Assembly (NCBI GenBank): GCA_030636285.1 | Contig: DAOVXE010000053.1 | Location: 1 to 5,856 of the forward strand | Direction: 5' to 3' | Length of the DNA stretch: 5,856 bases | DNA from: Candidatus Falkowiibacteriota bacterium | GTDB taxonomy: Bacteria > Patescibacteria > ABY1 > BM507 > UBA12075 | In this document: positions 1 through 4,362 of the stretch, piece after piece | Numbering within the stretch: the stretch's first letter is position 1 | Layout of the letters: each line of letters starts with the position of its first letter | Program-made: the position numbers and the translations under genes | Notes under the pieces: generated by a model | What the model saw: only the letters and a program-made list of their open reading frames with translations | Database searches by the model: none | What the model was told of the DNA's origin: nothing

Positions 1-101
1 ATTTTAATGTCTTCATTATCAACTGTTCCATCAACTAAATTAAACCACTCAAACACATCTTTAGGAAAAAAGATTTCCAATACTTTTTGTTGAATTTCCA
101 T
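1..101 (-). CDS. Partial gene, possibly the N-terminal region of a transposase
   Basis: A minus-strand reading frame begins with ATG at 101-99 and stays open for 33 codons to the left edge, so only the N-terminus is visible. It starts MEIQQKVLEIFFPKDVFEWF and continues with an acidic stretch containing NLVDG and DNEDIK. The pattern of a short hydrophobic helix, FFPK, an aromatic EWF and then an acidic turn resembles, from memory, the N-terminal region of ISAon1-type transposases, which are common in Patescibacteria. That assignment rests on resemblance only: no catalytic DDE residues fall in the window. No Shine-Dalgarno motif precedes the ATG, but a good -10 box (TATAAT on this strand) lies about 32 bases upstream. 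It is transcribed divergently from the next gene. It could instead be an unrelated small protein; I am fairly sure it is coding and unsure of its identity. Confidence 0.5.
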   Translation of the reverse strand, partial: MEIQQKVLEIFFPKDVFEWFNLVDGTVDNEDIK

Positions 102-132
102 ACAACGAAATTATTAGTTTATTAATAACTTC

Positions 133-161
133 ATTATATCTCATTTTATTTTAAAACCATA
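133..161 (-). promoter_or_regulatory. Probable promoter of the leftward partial gene
   Basis: On the minus strand a perfect TATAAT occupies 138-133. The hexamer 17 bases upstream, TATGGT at 161-156, is a poor match to TTGACA. The expected transcription start is near 126, giving a 5' leader of about 25 bases. The weak -35 coincides with one arm of an inverted repeat shared with the divergent promoter, so a bound protein could affect both directions. This is sequence inspection only. Confidence 0.4.
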
Positions 162-186
162 TATTGCGTATGACCCGAAATATGGT
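156..186. repeat. Inverted repeat between divergent promoters (possible operator)
   Basis: ACCATAT at 156-162 is exactly matched in reverse complement by ATATGGT at 180-186, with a 17-base gap. One arm overlaps the -35 position of the leftward promoter and the other overlaps the TG extension and first base of the -10 box of the rightward promoter. That placement is what one expects of an operator for a dimeric regulator. A 7-base match in A+T-rich DNA could also be chance, or one end of a mobile element linked to the leftward gene. Confidence 0.3.
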
Positions 187-191
187 ATAAT
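164..191 (+). promoter_or_regulatory. Extended -10 promoter for the membrane protein gene
   Basis: TGGTATAAT at 183-191 is a perfect extended -10 element (TGn followed by TATAAT at 186-191). TTGCGT at 164-169 is a plausible -35 (it keeps TTG) with a 16-base spacer. Transcription would start near 198, leaving about 33 bases of leader before the ATG at 231. This is the best consensus promoter in the window. Confidence 0.6.
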
Positions 192-230
192 TATTTTAGA
201 AAAAAGAAAACTAGAATATAAATAATTCCC

Positions 231-1160
231 ATGCAAAATAAAACTAAAAATTTTGAAACATTTTTAAAACGATTATTTTGGACTGATTCAAATAGTAAAG
301 AAACTAATTCCTGGCACAGAGAGCAAGCGATGCTAAAAAAAGTAAAAAAGCGGGGAAAACAAACACTGCAAAATATCATCAGTTTTAATTTTCCAAATAC
401 AAATACTCCAAAAGAAGATATTGATGATCTGGCCGCTAAAAACTGGAATTCAACGACTGCTAAGGCCAAGCAAAACCTTATGTCTGGTAAAAACAAAACC
501 AAGCCGCTTTTTGATTTTTTTAATCAGGAAATAAACCCCCACGCCCATATATCCAAATTTTTATCAGATAATAAAAATAAAGCCGTTACGTCCAGGCGCG
601 AGATTGAGGAAGAATTGCCAGGCGCTCCATGGCCGGCCAAGCTGGCAAGCGTCGCTGCCATGGCCTTGATCGCGGCCATTATGATCACCCGTTTTCCCCC
701 GACACTGGCAAACAGGATAATATCAGCGGTTGACAGTATTGTTGTAGAGCCGGCAATAACAACCGCTTATTTATTCGGCGGCGAGTCGGCGCTGGCTACG
801 CTTAATGTGAATGAGATCCCGGCTCCTTACCAATCTCCATCAGTTAACCAACCCCTTGATAGCAATATATTAGCTTCTTACATAGTAAATAACCATGAAC
901 AGCTTTCTCCAGATTACTCGGGCGATGCCGCGTATATAATTTCCAAAGAAGAACTGGACGGCCGTGTCGCCGGCGCCTGGGAAACTTATGATAATTTTGA
1001 ACCAAGCGAAGAACTGACAAATATCTCCATTGACAAAAAATCCCGGCTGGAAGAGATGAAAGAAGTAATACTGGGCATATTTAAAAAAACCGAAGAAATA
1101 CAAATTCAAATTTCTAAAAAATTTGAAGCCAGGCTTCTTAATAAAATCAGAGATAAATAA
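231..1160 (+). CDS. Single-pass membrane protein of unknown function (309 aa)
   Basis: I do not recognise this gene. Residues 1-130 are hydrophilic, rich in Lys and Asn and strongly basic (for example LKKVKKRGK at 35-43), and probably cytoplasmic. Residues 134-153 form a clear hydrophobic helix (AKLASVAAMALIAAIMIT), the only convincing membrane segment, and there is no cleavable N-terminal signal peptide. After it comes a moderately hydrophobic stretch (about 162-190), a Pro/Ser/Asn-rich linker (195-212), and an acidic region (225-262). The C-terminal helix (268-309) alternates Lys and Glu with hydrophobic residues and could be a coiled coil. By the positive-inside rule the C-terminal half would be outside the membrane, though the basic tail makes this uncertain. 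Base composition changes sharply inside the gene: about 34% G+C over 241-600 but about 54% over 601-840. The ATG at 231 follows a strong promoter, and a terminator-like hairpin lies downstream, so the gene is probably transcribed alone. Confidence 0.8.
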   Translation: MQNKTKNFETFLKRLFWTDSNSKETNSWHREQAMLKKVKKRGKQTLQNIISFNFPNTNTPKEDIDDLAAKNWNSTTAKAKQNLMSGKNKTKPLFDFFNQEINPHAHISKFLSDNKNKAVTSRREIEEELPGAPWPAKLASVAAMALIAAIMITRFPPTLANRIISAVDSIVVEPAITTAYLFGGESALATLNVNEIPAPYQSPSVNQPLDSNILASYIVNNHEQLSPDYSGDAAYIISKEELDGRVAGAWETYDNFEPSEELTNISIDKKSRLEEMKEVILGIFKKTEEIQIQISKKFEARLLNKIRDK

Positions 1161-1181
1161 TTTGTAAATAATTCGTAACCC

Positions 1182-1210
1182 TTTACTTTTTGGCCTAAAT
1201 ATCGTAAAAT
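1182..1210 (+). promoter_or_regulatory. Possible lysS promoter
   Basis: TTTACT at 1182-1187 (4 of 6 matches to TTGACA) and TAAAAT at 1205-1210 (5 of 6 matches to TATAAT) are separated by an optimal 17 bases. Transcription would start near 1217, giving lysS a leader of about 150 bases that contains both the hairpin at 1231-1255 and the large palindrome. No better promoter is visible between the hairpin and lysS. Confidence 0.4.
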
Positions 1211-1230
1211 ATTAGATGTATTAATAATAT

Positions 1231-1255
1231 AAGGATGCTAATTTTGCATCTTTTT
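1231..1255 (+). terminator. Terminator-like hairpin between the membrane protein gene and lysS
   Basis: GATGC (1234-1238) pairs with GCATC (1246-1250) across a 7-base loop. The stem extends by one G-U and two A-U pairs into the T run (1251-1255). A short G+C-containing stem followed directly by five Ts fits an intrinsic terminator, 71 bases after the stop of the upstream gene. It lies downstream of the possible lysS promoter, so it could instead act as an attenuator in the lysS leader. The stem is short, so strength is uncertain. Confidence 0.5.
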
Positions 1256-1260
1256 AATTT

Positions 1261-1354
1261 CCCACAAATCAACGAATCAGTTACAAATTTACGAATTCCA
1301 TGTAAATAATTTTAAGTATTTGTATATTCGTGAAATGATTCGTTGATTCGTGGG
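1261..1354. repeat. Large imperfect palindrome just upstream of lysS
   Basis: The outer arms, 1261-1279 (CCCACAAATCAACGAATCA) and 1336-1354, are reverse complements at 18 of 19 positions (mismatch A1266 against C1349). Pairing resumes inward: TTTACGAAT (1288-1296) with ATTCGTGAA (1326-1334), including one wobble, then ATGTAAATA (1300-1308) with TATTTGTAT (1317-1325), including two wobbles, closing an 8-base loop. The left arm carries about 8 unpaired bases at 1280-1287. The right arm contains the octamer TGATTCGT twice in tandem. The element ends 15 bases before the lysS ATG. It looks like a dispersed intergenic palindrome or MITE-like remnant, or a structured lysS leader. The folding is hand-paired. 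Confidence 0.75.
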
Positions 1355-1369
1355 ATAAAAATAAATAAC

Positions 1370-2851
1370 ATGCCAGAAAATCATATAAATGAACGTGAAG
1401 AGCGCTTGCTAAAATTAGAAGAATTAAAAAAACAAGGCATTGATCCATATCCGGCCAGCACGAACAGAAGCCATAAAATAGTTGAAGTTCTTAATGACTT
1501 TGCTGAATTGGAAAAAAAAGGTGTTAAGGTTACTGTTGTCGGGCGTTTGCGCTCTAAAAGAGGGCATGGCAATCTTAGTTTTTTAAGCCTGGAGGACTCA
1601 AGCGGCCAAATCCAAATATTGGTTTCCAAAAAAGAGATAAACGCCGCAACGCAGATTCCCGAAAACTATAAAACAATCACTAAGCATATTGATGTGGGGG
1701 ATTTTATTGAATTCAGCGGCGTTTGTTTTATTACTAAAAGGGGTGAGCAAAGTATTATGGCCTCTGGCTGGCGCCTTTTAGCAAAGGCGATCAGGCCTTT
1801 GCCAAACAAATGGCACGGTTTAAAAGACGAGGAAGAACGCTTAAGAAAACGATATCTGGAAATTATGTTTGATCCAAAAGTAAAAAATATGATCAGAAAA
1901 AAGTCTGTTTTTTGGCAAGCAATAAGGGAATTTATGCTTACCAACGGCTTTTTGGAGGTAGAAACTCCGGCTCTGGAAGCAACCACAGGCGGAGCTGACG
2001 CCAGGCCGTTTAGCACCCATCATAATGCTTTGGATATGGATGTGTTTCTTAGAATTTCCATGGGTGAGCTTTGGCAAAAAAAGCTAATGGTGGCCGGATT
2101 TGAAAAATCTTTTGAGATCGGCCGTCAATTCCGGAATGAAGGAATGGACGCGGAGCATCTACAAGACTACACGCAAATGGAATTCTATTGGGCCTACGCC
2201 GATTACCAAATGGGTATGAAGCTGGTTGAAGATCTTTTTAAATATGCCGCCCAAGAGACTTTCGGAACGCTTAAATTTAACATCAACAAGCATAAGATTG
2301 ATCTGAACAAGAAGTGGGAGATAATTGATTATCAAAAAACAGTTAAAAAATACACCGACATTGATATCCTTAATACCAGCCTTAAAGAGATGGAGAAAAA
2401 ACTTAAAGAGCTGAAAGTGGAGTATGATAAAAAAGGCTTTAATATCACCCGGGCGATTGATAATCTCTGGAAATACTGCCGCAAACAGATAACCGGCCCG
2501 GGCTTTTTGGTCGGCGTACCGGTTGCTGTTTCGCCGCTAGCCAAAAAAATGAAAGGCCGCGAAGAGCTGACCCAGCGCTTTCAGCCGATAATCGCCGGTT
2601 CAGAACTGGGCAACGGCTACTCCGAGCTTAACGACCCGGTAGACCAAGCCGCCAGATTTGCGGAACAGCAAAAATTGCGCGACGCCGGAGACGATGAAGC
2701 CCAAATGTATAATCATGAATTTGTTGAAGCCTTAGAATACGGCATGCCGCCAACCTGCGGCTTTGGCATGAGCGAGCGCGTCTTTAGCTTCCTAATGAAC
2801 AAAACCGCCCGCGAGTGCCAGATCTTCCCATTGGTCAAGCCGAAAAAATAA
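1370..2851 (+). CDS. lysS: Lysyl-tRNA synthetase, class II
   Basis: This 493-residue protein activates lysine with ATP and loads it onto tRNA-Lys. An N-terminal OB-fold anticodon-binding domain covers about 53-140 (VVGRLRSKRGHGNLSFLSLE). The class II catalytic domain follows, with motif 1 near 187-201 (FMLTNGFLEVETPAL), motif 2 at 254-277 (FRNEGMDAEHLQDYTQMEF) and motif 3 around 464-470 (GFGMSER, Arg470). Lysine-pocket positions are recognisable: Glu271 and Tyr273 in MEFY, and Asn415 and Glu419 in NGYSELND. Length is typical of bacterial LysRS. Oddities: the motif 2 loop has EHLQDY where most bacteria have RHNPEF, NGYSELND replaces NGFSELND, and motif 3 is one residue shorter than the usual GLGIGIDR form. 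I chose ATG 1370 over an in-frame TTG at 1343 because the TTG lies inside the palindrome and the added residues precede the family's normal start. The 3' half is about 55% G+C. No Shine-Dalgarno motif is seen. Confidence 0.95.
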   Translation: MPENHINEREERLLKLEELKKQGIDPYPASTNRSHKIVEVLNDFAELEKKGVKVTVVGRLRSKRGHGNLSFLSLEDSSGQIQILVSKKEINAATQIPENYKTITKHIDVGDFIEFSGVCFITKRGEQSIMASGWRLLAKAIRPLPNKWHGLKDEEERLRKRYLEIMFDPKVKNMIRKKSVFWQAIREFMLTNGFLEVETPALEATTGGADARPFSTHHNALDMDVFLRISMGELWQKKLMVAGFEKSFEIGRQFRNEGMDAEHLQDYTQMEFYWAYADYQMGMKLVEDLFKYAAQETFGTLKFNINKHKIDLNKKWEIIDYQKTVKKYTDIDILNTSLKEMEKKLKELKVEYDKKGFNITRAIDNLWKYCRKQITGPGFLVGVPVAVSPLAKKMKGREELTQRFQPIIAGSELGNGYSELNDPVDQAARFAEQQKLRDAGDDEAQMYNHEFVEALEYGMPPTCGFGMSERVFSFLMNKTARECQIFPLVKPKK

Positions 2852-2887
2852 ATCCAGTATTTTAATTAAATCTGTTATGTTTTAGCT

Positions 2888-3280
2888 ATGCACACTTCAG
2901 TCGGCGCTATTATCAAGAATAATGAGAATGAAATATTATTGATTGACCGCGTTCAAATTCCTTATGGCTGGGCCAGCCCGGCCGGTCATGTGGACGCGGG
3001 AGAAACTCCTGAAGAAGCTTTAAAAAGAGAAGTCAAAGAGGAAGTAGATCTGGAAATAATAAAATTTCATGAATTATTTCATGAATTTATTCCCTGGAAT
3101 AATTGCTCACGCCATCAAGGCCATGATTGGTTTTTATACGAAGCCACAAAATGGCAGGGAAAAACTCAAAAAAACAATAAAGAAGCTAAGGACATGCTAT
3201 GGGTTAAAATAGATAATTTAAAAAATTTAAAAATTGAAGAAGTTTGGCAATATTGGTTTAAAAAATTAAAAATTTTATGA
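2888..3280 (+). CDS. NUDIX hydrolase
   Basis: This 130-residue protein carries a near-complete NUDIX box: Gly33, Glu39, Arg47-Glu48 and Glu51-Glu52 fit GX5EX7REUXEEXGU. The only departure is Asp54 at the usual Gly. The glutamates bind Mg2+ and the family hydrolyses nucleoside diphosphates linked to another moiety X, such as (d)NTPs or oxidised nucleotides. The N-terminus (SVGAIIKNNENEILLIDR) is the standard first beta strand, and GWASPAGH resembles the W-x-x-P-G-G-H segment of MutT-like enzymes. Residues 66-77 (EFIPWNNCSRHQ) may form a substrate loop; the substrate cannot be assigned. The protein is short and has no extra domain. It starts 36 bases after lysS and its TGA stop sits one base before the next ATG, so it is probably co-transcribed with the following two genes. 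It is visibly more A+T-rich than lysS. No Shine-Dalgarno motif precedes the ATG. Confidence 0.9.
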   Translation: MHTSVGAIIKNNENEILLIDRVQIPYGWASPAGHVDAGETPEEALKREVKEEVDLEIIKFHELFHEFIPWNNCSRHQGHDWFLYEATKWQGKTQKNNKEAKDMLWVKIDNLKNLKIEEVWQYWFKKLKIL

Positions 3281-3281
3281 T

Positions 3282-3710
3282 ATGAAAATAACACTTTGTG
3301 GAAGCAGCGCTTTCCGTGAAAAAAAAGTTGAAATAATGGATCAGCTTCTTGAAATGGGACATGAACCGATAATTCATCATCACTATATTCAATCAGTAAA
3401 AGAAGGGAGAACAGATATCATGGATGTTATAGACAAAGGCGAACATGCAGAGCTAAAAATCAAGTATGACTATATTAAATGGTATTATAATGCGATTAAG
3501 GACAGCGACGCAGTTTTGATAGTTAACCTGGAGAAAAACGGGATTAAAAATTATATCGGAGGAAATACATTAATAGAGATTGGGTTTGCTTATACCTTAG
3601 ATAAAAAAATATTTTTACTAAACGACGTACCAGAAATTAACTACAAAGACGAAATTATAGCCATGAAACCTATTATTATTAACCAAGATTTATCAAAAGT
3701 GAATGACTAA
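3282..3710 (+). CDS. Nucleoside 2-deoxyribosyltransferase-like protein
   Basis: This 142-residue protein has the layout of the nucleoside 2-deoxyribosyltransferase / DNPH1 (Rcl) / MilB superfamily. A first beta strand with a glycine turn (KITLCGSS, 2-9) is followed by a helix with EMGHEP, a central strand with an aspartate (DSDAVLIVN, 74-82), then GGNTLIEIGFAY (93-104) with Glu99 in the position of the catalytic glutamate, and a last strand KKIFLLND (108-115). Members cleave or transfer the N-glycosidic bond of (deoxy)nucleosides or their 5'-monophosphates. Which substrate is used here is unknown, and a non-catalytic nucleotide-binding role is possible. The histidine-rich HHHY segment (32-35) and the DKGEHAE stretch (51-57) may be specific to this subfamily. 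It begins one base after the NUDIX stop and overlaps the HD-domain gene by 8 bases, which suggests translational coupling and a shared pathway. Confidence 0.7.
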   Translation: MKITLCGSSAFREKKVEIMDQLLEMGHEPIIHHHYIQSVKEGRTDIMDVIDKGEHAELKIKYDYIKWYYNAIKDSDAVLIVNLEKNGIKNYIGGNTLIEIGFAYTLDKKIFLLNDVPEINYKDEIIAMKPIIINQDLSKVND

Positions 3711-4314
3711 AGATTTAAAATTTTACGAGTTTATAAAATTTCTAAATAAACTAAAAGAAGAAAAAAGATTTGTCGGGGTAAAGGGCATAAAAGGAGATAA
3801 CTCAGCAGATCATACATGGAGATTGGCAATGATGGTTTTTATGACAACTGAAGTGTATGACATAAAAATTAATCTTCTTAAAGCTATTAAAATAGCCCTT
3901 ATTCATGATCTAGTTGAAATAATAGCAAAAGATATAACTCGTGCTGACCGGGTAAAAAAGAATATATCTGATAATAAAAAAATTAAAGAAGAAAGAGCGG
4001 CAATGAAGAAGATAAAAAAAATGGCTCCTTTGGAAATCGGTCAGGAAATTGAAAATTTGTGGGAGGAATATGTTGAAAGAAAAACCAAAGAAGCAAAAAT
4101 TGTTGCCAGCCTTGATAAGATAGAAGGTTTAATGACATTTTTTGAAAAAAGCAAACCGCGAAAATATTATGCTGACTATATAGCAACCTATTCAAACCCT
4201 TACTTTAAGGATACACCAGAACTTAAAAAATTATATACTCAATTGCAAAAAGAAATGAAAAGATCATATTGTAAACACAATATAGAGTGGAAAAAAGAAT
4301 ATGAAAATATATAG
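3703..4314 (+). CDS. HD-domain phosphohydrolase, YfbR/HDDC2-like 5'-nucleotidase
   Basis: This 203-residue protein has the metal-binding HD signature: His37 in SADHTWR, His68-Asp69 in ALIHDLVEI and Asp138 in SLDKIEG. Glu72 and Asp77 complete the HDLVExxxxDIT pattern typical of the YfbR/HDDC2 branch. Length and motif spacing agree well with that family (about 200 residues). Known members remove the 5'-phosphate from deoxyribonucleoside monophosphates using a divalent metal; I infer the same activity here. Residues 85-130 are unusually rich in Lys and Glu and probably form long surface helices. The C-terminal part (155-203) is also basic and matches nothing I recognise. The start codon lies inside the end of the preceding gene (8-base overlap, ATGACTAA), so translation is likely coupled. 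Along with its two upstream neighbours it is A+T-rich, about 30% G+C in the lines I counted by hand. Confidence 0.85.
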   Translation: MTKDLKFYEFIKFLNKLKEEKRFVGVKGIKGDNSADHTWRLAMMVFMTTEVYDIKINLLKAIKIALIHDLVEIIAKDITRADRVKKNISDNKKIKEERAAMKKIKKMAPLEIGQEIENLWEEYVERKTKEAKIVASLDKIEGLMTFFEKSKPRKYYADYIATYSNPYFKDTPELKKLYTQLQKEMKRSYCKHNIEWKKEYENI

Positions 4315-4330
4315 ATTGATAATTTTTTTA

Positions 4331-4348
4331 CTTTATAAACTTTATAAA
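4331..4348 (+). repeat. Short tandem repeat upstream of serS
   Basis: CTTTATAAA occurs twice back to back at 4331-4339 and 4340-4348, followed by a decayed third copy (CTTTCAACTAAA). The 48-base gap between the HD-domain gene and serS is otherwise A/T-rich, with a run of seven Ts at 4323-4329 that lacks a convincing stem upstream. I see no clear promoter here, so serS may be read from upstream. Confidence 0.5.
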
Positions 4349-4362
4349 CTTTCAACTAAAAT

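Noticed and set aside
191..502. Minus-strand open frame of 103 codons
   Set aside because: It is antisense to the start of the 231-1160 gene. Its Phe/Leu-rich composition is what one gets from reading Lys/Asn-rich coding DNA backwards, and its upstream region lacks a promoter.
1261..1354. CRISPR repeat unit
   Set aside because: There is one palindrome with no regularly spaced copies, no spacers and no cas genes nearby.
1343..1369. TTG at 1343 as the lysS start
   Set aside because: It lies within the right arm of the palindrome, adds residues absent from the family's normal N-terminus, and an ATG at 1370 fits better.
1217..1369. T-box or lysine riboswitch upstream of lysS
   Set aside because: I find no T-box consensus, specifier loop or lysine-riboswitch core; the leader is dominated by the palindrome.
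3278..3330. Recoded TGA fusing the NUDIX gene to the next frame
   Set aside because: Reading through the TGA meets another TGA at 3317-3319, and the next gene has its own ATG in a different frame, so the TGA is a true stop.
4266..4283. Perfect 7-base hairpin (ATATTGT with ACAATAT) as a terminator
   Set aside because: It is inside the end of the HD-domain gene, is almost all A/T and has no T run after it; the T run at 4323 is too far away.
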